Source of the DNA: Streptomyces sp. NBC_01214
Lineage (GTDB): Bacteria; Actinomycetota; Actinomycetes; Streptomycetales; Streptomycetaceae
Reading direction: 5' to 3'
Assembly (NCBI RefSeq): GCF_026340975.1
Contig: NZ_JAPEOS010000001.1
Span: 4,001,001-4,065,000 of the forward strand
Length of the DNA: 64,000 nucleotides
The notes beneath the pieces were generated by a model. That model worked only from the letters and a program-made list of their open reading frames with translations, made no database searches and was not told where the DNA came from. The position numbers and the translations under genes were made by a program. The stretch's first letter is position 1. The number at the start of each line of letters is the position of its first letter. Below are positions 42,911 to 51,935 of this stretch, piece after piece.

Positions 42911-43257
42911 CTCGGCTGGATGAGTCGCTGGTACGCCTGCGGTCGCGGCTGCGGAGGAGGAGGTGGCGGAGGTGGTTCCGGGATGAGGTAGCCGATGGGG
43001 GCCACCTTCCGCGGGCCGTGCTCCGGCTCCTCCTGCTGTGCCAGGTACGACGCCTCCCGCTCGCGGTGCCGCTGCTCCTGGTCCCGGCGGGCGAAGTAGC
43101 CGGTAGCGAAGTCGGTGACGACCTCTGATTCGTCGTCATCGGTGGCCAGCGCCTTGGGGACCGTCATGCGAGGACGGCCCTGTGCTGCTGGTGGCCGCGC
43201 TGGCATCTCCGCGGGCGCGGCGCTGTTCGTGATGCTGTACACCTCGGCGAGGCGGTT
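42907..43257 (-). pseudogene. Unknown protein, 5' end lost at the duplication border
   Basis: About 117 residues in frame: LNRLAEVYSITNSA, then DDDESEVVTDFATGYFARRDQEQ and a Pro-rich end with an eight-Pro run. At 43258 the sequence changes into the IS-end block AGCTTGACGTTTA, so the natural start is probably missing. Internal ATGs at 43206 and 43166 could allow a shorter product, but neither has a good ribosome site. Confidence 0.5.
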
Positions 43258-43352
43258 AAGCTTGACGTTTAACGTCAGTGCGGCAGTTCCACGACGGGCA
43301 GTCAGTATCAAGGTCAAGCCGGAGCACACTCTGGAGCCTGGATCCGGCAAGG

Positions 43353-43883
43353 TCACGGACCTGCGTTGCCCTCGAAGGCGCCCAGGTTGATCAGGCTTAT
43401 TCGGTCGTCCCAGGCGTCCCACCGCACATGCTTGTGTGCGCCCCAGTAGTAGTTGTCGTAGCCCATGAGGTCGCCGTATGCCTCGTCTTCGTGAGCCGTG
43501 TCGGGTGTGCCGAACACGGCCAGGAGATCCTCGTACGAGGTCAGGTGGGCGAAATGGGAGAGATGAGGTCCGTAGATCGCGAAGCCGACGACGGCTCCGG
43601 CTCGAATCTTGTAGGTGAGCTTGTCGGCGCAGTACAAGAACCCGTCTGACTGGGCAGCGTGGTCGATGACCTCGTCGAGGGTCAGCCGCCGCCCGTCGGC
43701 GTCGTAGTACTCGCTGTCGATGTTGGTCCCGCCGCGGGCGACTACGGAGGACTGCGCCTGGGTGATGATCCGGCGTGGAATGCTGGTGGCTGGTGCTCCC
43801 AGCGCCGTTCCGCCCATCTTGACGGTCGTGAGGTCGAGGTGTGGTAGGGACAGCACGTCCAGGTTGTCGAGGATCTCGATCAT
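43353..43883 (-). CDS. Hypothetical protein, duplicated cargo gene (copy 2)
   Basis: 176 residues identical to the product of 36540-37070. Perfect identity at every base, including flanks, means the duplication is recent or maintained by recombination. Here the gene stands without an intact IS beside it. Function unknown; small acidic protein with a Tyr/Trp-rich C-terminus. Confidence 0.75.
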   Translation of the reverse strand: MIEILDNLDVLSLPHLDLTTVKMGGTALGAPATSIPRRIITQAQSSVVARGGTNIDSEYYDADGRRLTLDEVIDHAAQSDGFLYCADKLTYKIRAGAVVGFAIYGPHLSHFAHLTSYEDLLAVFGTPDTAHEDEAYGDLMGYDNYYWGAHKHVRWDAWDDRISLINLGAFEGNAGP

Positions 43884-43905
43884 CGTCAGAGTCTAGGCTT
43901 GACGT

Positions 43906-44233
43906 TCATCCAGTGCGCCGGGGCTTGGTGCCGACCTTGTGGTGTGAGGGCCGGGTGTAGGACTCGTCGGTGGCGAGGACGCGTCCGACGTCGTAGCGGG
44001 TGGCGGGCTGCTGGTTCTGCGAGCCGAGTGGGCGGCCGGGGCCCGGTCGGGTGGGTTTCGGTGCACGAGCTGGCGTGCCCGTCCGTGCGCGCAGGTTCCT
44101 GAACCCCCGGCGGACGCGGGCCGGGGTGAGCTTGTTCGGTTCCGCCGGTCGTTCCCACGGTCGGCGGAGGTCCCGTGCGAGTGGCCGGGCGAGGCGGAGT
44201 TGCGCGTGTGCGGCCAGGACGAGCCACGTCCAG
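43906..44233 (-). pseudogene. Truncated transposase (3' end of copy B type)
   Basis: Encodes only the last ~108 residues of the copy B transposase. At 44233-44234 it is fused, with two shared bases (GC), to the last 69 bp of copy A (44233-44301) in opposite coding sense. A hybrid scar with no function. Confidence 0.85.
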
Positions 44234-44386
44234 CCCCGAGACCCTCAAGGCCATCGGCAAGCCCGGAAGATCTTGGTAGATAAAGAACAAGCTGAGCTTG
44301 ATCTTCAACCTTCTGGATGCTGTGCGTGTTGCTCGGTGGAACAAAATGCGATGCGCACCGGCGGTCAGCCGGTCAAACTCGCGGGC

Positions 44387-44797
44387 ATGACTGCGAAGAT
44401 CACTCGTATCAACCCCGAGCAGCTGCACGAGACGCCCGGCTATCACCACATCACCGTGGTGGAGACCGGTCGTACGGCCTACCTGGCGGGGCAGTGCCCG
44501 CTCGATCGGAGTGGTTCCCTCGTCGGTTCCGGATCGCTAGAGGTGCAAGTCGAGCAGGTTGTGGTGAACGCACTCACTGCCTTGGCTGCGGTTGATGCCG
44601 AGCCGAAACATGTGGTGCGCTCGGTGATCTATGTGCGGAGCGACGACAGAGACGTTCTGGGCGTCGCTTGGCGTCGGCTCACCGACTCAGCTCTCGGGCC
44701 GGCGTTCACCACCGCCAGCACGCTGTTGGGTGTTGCCCAACTCGGCTTCACGGGGCAGCTCATTGAAGTGGACCTCACCGTGGCGCTGCCCGACTGA
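44387..44797 (+). CDS. RidA family protein (YjgF/UK114)
   Basis: 136 residues. RidA proteins hydrolyse reactive enamine/imine intermediates to keto acids and act as trimers. Visible: GHHITVVETG-type start, AYLAGQCPLD near 36, VVNALTALAAVDAEPKHVV near 65, RSVIYVRS, and AQLGFTGQLIEVDLTVAL at the end. The Arg (near 88) and Glu of the family are present. Start ATG 44387; an in-frame ATG at 44351 would add twelve residues. Confidence 0.85.
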   Translation: MTAKITRINPEQLHETPGYHHITVVETGRTAYLAGQCPLDRSGSLVGSGSLEVQVEQVVVNALTALAAVDAEPKHVVRSVIYVRSDDRDVLGVAWRRLTDSALGPAFTTASTLLGVAQLGFTGQLIEVDLTVALPD

Positions 44798-44819
44798 GCC
44801 TCCTCGTCTCCAGGTGTCA

Positions 44820-45573
44820 CACCTTCCGTCTGTTCGAGCTGGCCCTCGGCCGGACCCGGCCCGGACTGCGCGCACCAGAAGCGGCCGACCGCTGGACCTG
44901 GCCGATCACCGCCGCCCACACCCAGCTCCGGCTCGCCCGGCCCTCGTCCAGGACCTGCGACACCCATGGGGAAAGCCGGTCAGCACCGACCGGCTGACGG
45001 TCCCATGCCTGTGTGACGGCCTTGCCGTAGTTCGCGGTGGCCGTGCGGGTGGTGACGGAGGGCTCGGGCCAGGTTTCGGGCTCGGCGAAGCGGAGCTCCG
45101 GCCGGTGCTTCGGCGGCCGGCCTCCCCTCGGGGCGTAGACCCGTGGTGACCAGCTCGACGGGCAGGTCCCGCAGGACCCGTGCCGGGCGGGTGACGTCGT
45201 AGCCGGTGTCCGTCACGAGGACGACGTCGGGCTCGCCCGGTACCCACTGGCCTGCCGCGACGAGCTGTTCGACGACGTCACGGAGTTGGGCTGCGGTCAC
45301 CGCAGTGGCGTCGTCGGCCGGGCCGAGTCGGACCGCATCCAGCATCTGCGTCCAGGACGGGGCGCCCATCTCCAGCACGGCGACGAACGAGTAGGGCCAG
45401 CCGGGGCACCGGGGCAGCGGCAGGAGCGTCAGCTCGACTGCCGAGTGCACCGCACCCGGCGCACACACCACCGCGTCAGCGAGCTCGAACAACTCGTCCC
45501 GGAAGCGTGCCGCTTCTGCGGTTCCGATCGGTGCACCTTGGTCGGAGCACGTGATCAGACGAGGGCCGCCTCG
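44820..45573 (-). pseudogene. Decayed transposase, IS copy D
   Basis: Pieces of the copy A-type transposase in several frames: FELADAVVCAPGAVHSAVELTLLP, CPGWPYSFVAVLE, VVLVTDTGYDVTRPARVLRDLPVELV, and near 44820-44960 FRLFELALGRTRPGLRAPEAADRWTW. The first catalytic Asp region and most of the centre are deleted. Its upstream border (TTGGTCGGAGCACGTGATCA near 45540) matches copy A. Confidence 0.82.
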
Positions 45574-45576
45574 GTG

Positions 45577-45948
45577 TCAGGCTCCCTCGGGAGTGATCAG
45601 GCAGAAGGGATGGCCGACGGGGTCCTCGTAGACGCGGTATCCGATCGGCTTGTCCGAACCATCCAGCAGCTTCGCGCCGAGGGCGAGTACCTGGGCCTCA
45701 GCTATGTCGAGGTCCGTGACCATCACGTCGATGTGCATTTGCTGAGGACGCGCGGGATCCGTCCACCGCGGCGCGCGAAAGCCCTCCACCCGCTGGAAGA
45801 GGACCACTGGGGTGCCCGCCGCGTCCTGGAGCACGACGAACTCGCCGGTGTCGGCCTGCCGTGAGAGCGACAGCAGCTTCTCGTAGAAACCGGCGAGTTC
45901 ATCCGGGTCCGGGCAGTCGATGACAACGGTGTACAGGCGTCCGATCAT
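45577..45948 (-). CDS. VOC-family (glyoxalase-like) protein
   Basis: 123 residues from the ATG at 45948 (GTG 45957 possible). Vicinal-oxygen-chelate fold: VVIDCPDPDELAGFYEKLL start, MHIDVMVTDLDIAEAQVLALGA in the middle, DPVGHPFCLI at the end. Metal ligands His (MHID) and a C-terminal DPxGHPF are present. Substrate unknown; typical antibiotic-resistance/dioxygenase-like VOC. Squeezed between two decayed IS copies but itself intact. Confidence 0.88.
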   Translation of the reverse strand: MIGRLYTVVIDCPDPDELAGFYEKLLSLSRQADTGEFVVLQDAAGTPVVLFQRVEGFRAPRWTDPARPQQMHIDVMVTDLDIAEAQVLALGAKLLDGSDKPIGYRVYEDPVGHPFCLITPEGA

Positions 45949-46023
45949 GCGGCTCACTCTGCCACTGGCTCGCGAGCGGCCAAACGGCAGGGGCCCGGCC
46001 GAAGGTCAAAGAGCAAGCCGAGC

Positions 46024-46870
46024 TCGCCGTTTGACGTCTGGTCATCGAACGGACCTGCCACGGGCCGGAGCCAGATCCTGTGGGCGGGGTCGCTGCGGCA
46101 CGGAGGCGGGGATCGTGGGTCTGGTCGAGTGCGAGGTTCAACGGGACGTATGCACCGATGGTCCGGTCCGCACTCTCGTGGACCTGGCGGTCGCTCCCGA
46201 ACATCGGCGCGGACACAGGGCGTTGCACTTCGGGATCAACCTCGGTCGGATTGACGTCGCCCGGCTGGGTGCCGCGAACATCTTGGTCGTCCTCGATGCC
46301 GGCTACGACGCGCCCCGCATCGCCCATCTCCTGAGGGATCTTCCCGCCGAGGTGCTGGGCCGGCTCCGCCGTGGATCTGCCCGCCGCACGGCGCGCCCGC
46401 CCGAGCACGGCGGCGCGTTCGTCTTCGGCGACCCGGCCCCGTGGGGTGGGGCCACCGCGGTCACCGTCACCCACACCGACCGGTACGGGGCAGCGACCGC
46501 GCAGGCGTGGGACCTGCCCGTCCCCGGCTGCCCCCCGGGCCGCGCGGCTCGACGATGCGGGCCCGCTGCCGATCACCGCGGGCACCGCGATCCGCCTGAC
46601 GGTCGAGGAGCTACCCACCGGTGGGGCGAACGGGCCCGTCCGGCCGTGGTGGTCAGGCACCGGCGCCGCCACGGACGACGTCGACGCTGCTGGCAGGCGC
46701 TCCTACGCCGCTTCCGGTGAACCGAACCCCACCCGCGCCGGCCCCGGCGAACCGCTCGGCTCGTAGAACCGGCGGCCCGCCACCCGCTACGACGTCGGGC
46801 GCGTCCTCGCCACCGGCGAGGCGCGTACAGTCGCCCAGCCCACCATCACAGGGGAACGGCGGGCGGCGGA
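46024..46870 (+). pseudogene. Decayed transposase, IS copy E
   Basis: A degenerate copy B-type element in plus orientation. Left end GAGCTCGCCGTTTGACG resembles the copy B end; then CTDGPVRTLVDLAVAPEHRRGH, a deletion removing the first catalytic Asp, LVVLDAGYDAPRIAHLL, HGGAFVFGDPAPWG, and near 46770-46810 ATRYDVGRVLAT. Several frameshifts. The right end overlaps the C-terminal codons of the gene at 46846. Confidence 0.8.
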
Positions 46871-47166
46871 TCTCGTCCGTCCAGTACATCAACCCAAGTG
46901 ACAACGGACTGAGACGGATCAACACCCAGCAGGAACACCGTCTCCGCCTCACGCTCCAGTGCGATGACCCACGGCGATGGCGTCCCCTCCGGAGCCGTCA
47001 ATACGTAGTTGCGGCAGATCCCGTGAAAGGGCAGGCCCGAGATCGAGTCCGCGATCGGGTCTCCAGGACGTGAGTCCCTCAGCAAGGCTGCTACCTCGCC
47101 GACGAGACCAGGGCAGACGTCCACCAGGAGCAGAGGGCTCTTCTCGGGACTCTCGCGGGACTCCAT
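46846..47166 (-). CDS. Small hypothetical protein
   Basis: 106 residues, soluble. Contains CRNYVLTAPEGTPSPWVIALERE and FLLGVDPSQSVVTWVDVLDG. Resembles small Streptomyces proteins I cannot name. The last ~8 residues fall within the decayed IS copy E, so the original C-terminus may have been replaced. Confidence 0.55.
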   Translation of the reverse strand: MESRESPEKSPLLLVDVCPGLVGEVAALLRDSRPGDPIADSISGLPFHGICRNYVLTAPEGTPSPWVIALEREAETVFLLGVDPSQSVVTWVDVLDGRDPPPAVPL

Positions 47167-47287
47167 GCCGCGAAGCTTGTCAGGCCCTGTTGTTCACCGG
47201 CAAGCAGAGTCCGGCGGCGGCCCGGCCGCGAGGAGGAAGCGGGCCCGTTCACCGAAGAAGCGCCGCTCCCACCCCCCCGGCACGGTG

Positions 47288-48904
47288 TCAGAGCGGCCGG
47301 GGAGGCTGGGTCCGCCAGAACGCGCAACCGTGCTCCGCCCCGAACGTGGTGCTCGTCCGCGTCGCCGCCGGGTCGAGGGTGAGCACCGTGGCGGCTCCGG
47401 CTCCGGCTCCGGCACCGGTCGGCGGCCACGGGGTCTGGCCCGCCACCACGGGCGCACCGAAGCGGGCGAACGCCGCCCAGTAGCGCTTCATCCGGTTCCC
47501 GAGCGCGACCTGCACCGGCGTCAGCGGGCGCTCGCCCCTCGTGAAGTCGTGCAGATAGGCCAGCTCCGCACTGTGCGCGTTCGACTCGTCCAGGCCCGGT
47601 ACCTGCGCGCCCGCGAGCGTCGGCGACCGCGGGTCGTCGAACTCGTAGACGTACGTCGGCACTTGGGCTGCGAACAGTTGCGCCGTCCACGCGGTGTGGC
47701 ACGCGAAGGTCGAGTCCGTCATGACGGCGGACAGCGCCAGGTACGGCGAACCGTACTTCGCGACCGGGTACCGTGCGAGCACCTCGGGCCCGGCCGCCCC
47801 GTGATCCGCCAGGATCTGCGCCGTGTACTGCTCGGCGGTCAGGTACGGCTGCGTCAGGGCGACGAAGAAGCGGGCCTCGGAGCGGGTGCTCCCGATCAGC
47901 ACCGGCACCTTGTTCCACGCACCGCTCCCGATGGCCTGCGCGGGAGCGACCGGCAGCAGCCCGTCGCCGGAGGCCGGACCCCGCGAGGGCAGCGTACGGG
48001 CCGCCTCCACCAGCGCCGCTCCGGAGGCGGCGCGCAGGCACGCGGCCACCTCGGCGGAAGCGGTGCAGCCCGCCCGTGCGGCGAAGGACCGCGACTGTCC
48101 CTCGGCGTCCGCGCTGTCCGGAGTGCCCAGCAGCGTGCACGGACCGCTCTGCAGCACGGCCCGGTGGAACAGGCCGGCGGCCGACGGGGCGGCCAGCAGC
48201 GCACAGACGGAACCGCTGCCCGCCGACTGTCCGGAGATCGTCACGCTGCCCGGATCCCCGCCGAACGCGCCGATGTTCTCCCGGGTCCAGCGCAGCGCCG
48301 CGATCTGGTCCAACAGCCCGAAGGATCCGGAGCGCAGGGCGTTCTCCCGGCCGAGTTCGGGCAGCGCGAGATAGCCGAGCTGCCCCAGCCGGTAGTTGAT
48401 GCTGACCACCACGCTCCCGGTGAGGTCGGCCGTCGTCCGCCCGCCGAACTGGGTGCCCGTTCCTTGGCTGTACGCACCCCCGTGCATCCAGAAGATCACC
48501 GGGAGCCGGGCTCCGGGGCGGGCGGTCCGGGGCCGGTACACGTCCAGGTACAGGCAGTCCTCGCTGACGGCCGCCGGATCGCTCAGGCCGAACGGCGAGA
48601 ACTGCAGGCACGCCGGGGACTGCCGGGTGGCCTCCCGGACCCCGTGCCAGCGGGGCGCGGGCGCGGGGGTTCGCAGCCGTGCGTCCCCGACCGGGGGAGC
48701 GGCGTAGGGGACGCCGAGGAACTCCTGCGCGCCGCCCTGGGACTGGCCGCGCAGGGTGCCCTGCGCGACGGTGACCACCGGGTGCGGTGATCCGCCGGAC
48801 GGGGTCGACCCCGCGGGTGGTGCGGAGGCGAGCAGTGCCATTAGGGCGAGTGCGGTACCGAGCAGGGACCTTGCCGAAGGCAGCCGTGTCCCGGGCCTCT
48901 TCAT
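47288..48904 (-). CDS. Secreted type-B carboxylesterase
   Basis: 538 residues. Signal peptide at 1-33 (SLLGTALALMALLASAPPAG). Type B carboxylesterase/para-nitrobenzyl esterase fold: FLGVPYAAPP, SEDCLYLDVYRP near 113, oxyanion HGGAYSQGT near 143, nucleophile GQSAGSGSV near 223 (Gln in place of the usual Glu), and His in NAHSAELAYLH near 445. Hydrolyses carboxylic esters outside the cell. Downstream of the SurE and MFS genes on the same strand; the upstream gap has a 10-bp tandem repeat. Confidence 0.93.
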   Translation of the reverse strand: MKRPGTRLPSARSLLGTALALMALLASAPPAGSTPSGGSPHPVVTVAQGTLRGQSQGGAQEFLGVPYAAPPVGDARLRTPAPAPRWHGVREATRQSPACLQFSPFGLSDPAAVSEDCLYLDVYRPRTARPGARLPVIFWMHGGAYSQGTGTQFGGRTTADLTGSVVVSINYRLGQLGYLALPELGRENALRSGSFGLLDQIAALRWTRENIGAFGGDPGSVTISGQSAGSGSVCALLAAPSAAGLFHRAVLQSGPCTLLGTPDSADAEGQSRSFAARAGCTASAEVAACLRAASGAALVEAARTLPSRGPASGDGLLPVAPAQAIGSGAWNKVPVLIGSTRSEARFFVALTQPYLTAEQYTAQILADHGAAGPEVLARYPVAKYGSPYLALSAVMTDSTFACHTAWTAQLFAAQVPTYVYEFDDPRSPTLAGAQVPGLDESNAHSAELAYLHDFTRGERPLTPVQVALGNRMKRYWAAFARFGAPVVAGQTPWPPTGAGAGAGAATVLTLDPAATRTSTTFGAEHGCAFWRTQPPRPL

Positions 48905-48960
48905 CCGTCCTCCTGGAATGTTGCCGGTGCGTGCCGAAGCCGAGCCGATGTCGTGCCGGG

Positions 48961-48990
48961 GTGGATCGGGGTGGATCGGGGTGGATCGGG
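48961..48990. repeat. 10-bp tandem repeat, three units
   Basis: GTGGATCGGG occurs three times head to tail in the gap between the carboxylesterase and SurE genes. Confidence 0.85.
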
Positions 48991-49042
48991 GCGATCCGGC
49001 CGGGGCGGGAGCGGGGTGCGGGCTCCGCCCCGGCCGGGACCG

Positions 49043-49948
49043 TCAGGGGCGCAGCCCGGCGATCAGTGCTGAGGTCACGGCCCGGTCGGCCGGCCCGGTG
49101 TTCCAGTCGGCGTTCATCGGGCTGACGGCGATCCGGCCCGCGGTCACGGCCTCGACGTCACTGCCCTTGGCGGCGGGCCGCAGGTCGACCTTGACGGTCA
49201 TCTTCCAGGTGCCGTCGCCCGCGTCGGTGAAGTCCGGTTCGAGCAGGGTCTGCGGATCCTGGAAGGTCGGGGACACACCCGCGGCCGTTCCCTTGCCGTC
49301 CGCGCCGACCACCGGGTGGTTGACGTTCAGGCCGACGCCCTCGGGCAGCAGCGGCCCGGACCGGGCCCGCGTCCGCAGTCGGTCGATCAGCTTGACGGCG
49401 AAGTCGAGCGTCGGCCCCATCGCGTTGACCGTGGTGACCGGGTCGGGCGCGCTGACGCCCCCGGTGCTCAGCGCGATGGCCGGTACGCCGTGCTCCAGCG
49501 CGGCGACGGCGCCGCCGACCGTACCGGAGTGGGTGGCGAGGCCGGCGACGTTCGGGCCGAAGTTGGTACCGGAGACGACCAGGTCGGGGGCGTCGCCCGC
49601 GAACACCTCGGCCAGCCCGAAGGCGACGGAGTCGCCCGGGGTGCCGTCGACGGCCCAGACCTTGGGCTCGGGGTGCTTCACGGTGATCGTCGGGGCGCTC
49701 ATCATCTTCGTGCCGGTGCCGCTCTGGTTGGTGAGCGGGGCGACGATCGTGACGTCGTGCCCGGCGGCGGTCAGCCGCTCGAAGGCCTTGCGGATGCCCG
49801 GGGCGTCGTAGCCGTCGTCGTTCGTGAGCAGGATCCGCAACGGGCCGGCGGGCGCGGTCTGCGGCGCGGCGACCGCCGGGGCCGTGCCGGCCAGGGCCGG
49901 CGTGCACAGCAGCAGCGCGGCCAGCGGCAGAACTCGCTTGCGTCTCAC
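49043..49948 (-). CDS. surE: Secreted SurE-like 5'/3'-nucleotidase
   Basis: 301 residues. Signal peptide 1-28 (PLAALLLCTPALAGTAPAVA). SurE signature LLTNDDGYDAPGI near 40, metal/phosphate loop SGTNFGPN near 131 and THSGTVGGA near 143. SurE removes phosphate from nucleoside monophosphates; most are cytoplasmic, so an exported form suggests nucleotide or phosphate-ester scavenging. Between the carboxylesterase and the MFS gene on the same strand. Confidence 0.92.
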   Translation of the reverse strand: MRRKRVLPLAALLLCTPALAGTAPAVAAPQTAPAGPLRILLTNDDGYDAPGIRKAFERLTAAGHDVTIVAPLTNQSGTGTKMMSAPTITVKHPEPKVWAVDGTPGDSVAFGLAEVFAGDAPDLVVSGTNFGPNVAGLATHSGTVGGAVAALEHGVPAIALSTGGVSAPDPVTTVNAMGPTLDFAVKLIDRLRTRARSGPLLPEGVGLNVNHPVVGADGKGTAAGVSPTFQDPQTLLEPDFTDAGDGTWKMTVKVDLRPAAKGSDVEAVTAGRIAVSPMNADWNTGPADRAVTSALIAGLRP

Positions 49949-50062
49949 AGGTGCTCCTTGGGAGGGGAGGGGGGCGAGGGTGAGCAGGGGTGGGGACCGG
50001 CGGGCGCACGACCCTCGGCGTGCGCCCGCCGGAGCTTGCGGACGGGCGGGCCCGGCAAGGGG

Positions 50063-51316
50063 TCAGCGCACGCTGCGGATCGGGAGGATGGCGAGCGCGC
50101 CGACCAGCGAGAGGGCCCCGCCGACGAGGAAGAGCGGGGTGTAGCCGCCCAGGCCGGTGACGACGGCCGAGGCGACGAACGGGGCGATGATCTGCGGCCC
50201 GGCGTTCGCGATGTTGAGGACGCCCATGTCGCGGGCGGCGTCCTCGGCCCGCGGGAGGACCAGGGTGACGAGCGCGGTGTCGACCGCCATGAAACAGCCG
50301 AAGGCGAGACCGTTGAGCGCGCTGAAGACGAGCATGCCGGTCCAGGTCGGGCTGATCACGGGGACCACCATGACGAGCCCGGCGAGGGCCGCCGATACGC
50401 CGACGAACACCTTGCGGCGGTTCCAGCGGTCGGACAACAGACCGCCCACCACGGTGGAGACGGCCATCGCGACCATCGACACCGGGGTGAGGACGGCCAT
50501 GGCGGCGGGCGGGGTCAGTCCGTCGGGCAGCGTGATGTGGTCGCCCAGGATGTACAGCTGGTAGCCGACGACGGAGAAGTAGCCGAGGACCATCAGGGCC
50601 CGGCCGATGAAGGCCCACCGGAAGTCGTGGTTGGCCAGGGCTGAGAGGAAGGCGGCCAGTTGGGCGCCCTTGGGCCGGGCGGGCGTCGCGGCGGCGGGCC
50701 CGGTGCGCGGGACGTCCCGGCAGAAGGCGCTGAGCAGCAGGGCGGACCCGGCGACGACGGCACCGAGGACGAGGTAGCCGGTGCGCAGCTGGTCCGCGGT
50801 CCGGGAGGCGATGAGCACGCCGACCGTACCGCCGATCGGCAGGCCGAGTCCGACCAGTGCGGACGCGGTGCCGCGGCGGGCCGCGGGGATCCGGTCGGGC
50901 ACGATCGCGGTGACCGCTGCCTGGTAGACGTTCATCGTCGCCTGGATCAGGCACCATCCGATGCCGACGAGCAGCGCCGTGCGCACGCTGCCGAGGAGGG
51001 CGAGGAGGACGAGCGAGGCCAGGCCACCGCCCACGATCCACGGGTTGCGGCGCCCGCTGCGATCGGAGAGGGCGCCGGCGATGGGGTTGAAGGCGGTGGC
51101 GAAGACCGCGCTGACGCCGCCGATCAGGCCGAGTACGGCGACCTTGTCGTCGGGGGCGATCGCCGCGACCTGGGTGGGTAGCAGGACGGAGCCGACGCCC
51201 ATGTAGAGCGCCATCATCGCCGAGTTGGCGACCAGCAGGAGGAACAGGAGACCACGCCGGGGAGCGGGCTCCCCGGTCGGTGGTACGGACGGTTCGACGA
51301 CTTCGGGCGTGGCCAT
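50063..51316 (-). CDS. MFS transporter
   Basis: 417 residues from the ATG at 51316 (GAGGAG 6 bases upstream), with about twelve helices and the MFS loop GALSDRSGRRNPW near 70 and LLSDRWNRRKV near 285. Resembles sugar/glycoside:cation-type or general efflux MFS carriers. First gene of the MFS-SurE-carboxylesterase series; a LacI-type site and a 15-bp tandem repeat lie upstream. Confidence 0.92.
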   Translation of the reverse strand: MATPEVVEPSVPPTGEPAPRRGLLFLLLVANSAMMALYMGVGSVLLPTQVAAIAPDDKVAVLGLIGGVSAVFATAFNPIAGALSDRSGRRNPWIVGGGLASLVLLALLGSVRTALLVGIGWCLIQATMNVYQAAVTAIVPDRIPAARRGTASALVGLGLPIGGTVGVLIASRTADQLRTGYLVLGAVVAGSALLLSAFCRDVPRTGPAAATPARPKGAQLAAFLSALANHDFRWAFIGRALMVLGYFSVVGYQLYILGDHITLPDGLTPPAAMAVLTPVSMVAMAVSTVVGGLLSDRWNRRKVFVGVSAALAGLVMVVPVISPTWTGMLVFSALNGLAFGCFMAVDTALVTLVLPRAEDAARDMGVLNIANAGPQIIAPFVASAVVTGLGGYTPLFLVGGALSLVGALAILPIRSVR

Positions 51317-51350
51317 GACGACTCCTCGGGGGACGGAGCGGGGAGGTGGC

Positions 51351-51392
51351 GTGCGAGAGGGGAGCGTGCGAGAGGGGAGCGTGCGAGAGGGG
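51351..51392. repeat. 15-bp tandem repeat
   Basis: GTGCGAGAGGGGAGC occurs at 51351-51365 and 51366-51380, with a third partial unit from 51381. In the leader of the MFS gene. Confidence 0.85.
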
Positions 51393-51468
51393 GCGGCCCG
51401 TGAACGGGCGCGGGACGGCGTCGCCGTCGGGGCGTGCGGTGGCGGACGACGTTCGTAACGTGATGTTG

Positions 51469-51480
51469 TTACACGTGTCA
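51469..51480. promoter_or_regulatory. LacI-type operator TTACACGTGTCA
   Basis: Eleven of twelve bases match the perfect palindrome TTACACGTGTAA at 60283. Located 153 bp before the MFS start. A half-site CACGTGTAA is present at 51584-51592, in front of the PAP2 gene. Confidence 0.65.
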
Positions 51481-51935
51481 CCAAGTGCGGTGGACACTGT
51501 GTAGCACCCATTCCCAGGCTTCGCCAGGCCCCGCGGCGGGTCGTTGTGCAGATCGTGACCCTGGGGGAGGGGCGGCGTGACGTCACGTGTAACCAGCTGT
51601 CGCAGCAGCCCGGTGCGGCAGATGTGTCAAGAAGTCCTCTTGCTCTTGTGGCGGTCGTGACGCATCGGCAATACTCCGTGCCGCACCGCGACGATCCCGT
51701 CGCCGATGGGCTTCCCGCCCGCCCCCTGCGCTGCCCCCGCCCCCGGCGCCACCGGGGCCCTGCGCCTGCCGCCGCGTTCCCGTGGCTTCCGGTCGCCCCC
51801 GAAGTCGTGTCCCGAAGTCGTGTCCCGAAGGTGTTCCCCTACGGCGCTCCCGGCGTCCGCCCTTGCGTTCCACCGTCCCGTGCCTGCTCTCCGCGTGCCC
51901 CCACCGCCTGGGGAGACGACCGCGAAAGGCCCGCC

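Larger units (their letters stand above)
43275..44234. repeat. 960-bp perfect direct repeat, copy 2
   Basis: Identical to 36462-37421. Just upstream, 43260-43271 (GCTTGACGTT-TA) equals the sequence left of the IS630 at 33124-33135, so copy 2 keeps the empty IS630 target. The copy ends abruptly at 44234 inside transposase codons. Confidence 0.95.

Noticed and set aside
43886..44449. 187-codon ORF across the IS joint
   Set aside because: Chimeric reading over a recombination scar; not a natural gene.
51351..51392. CRISPR-like array
   Set aside because: Contiguous 15-bp tandem units without spacers, three copies only.
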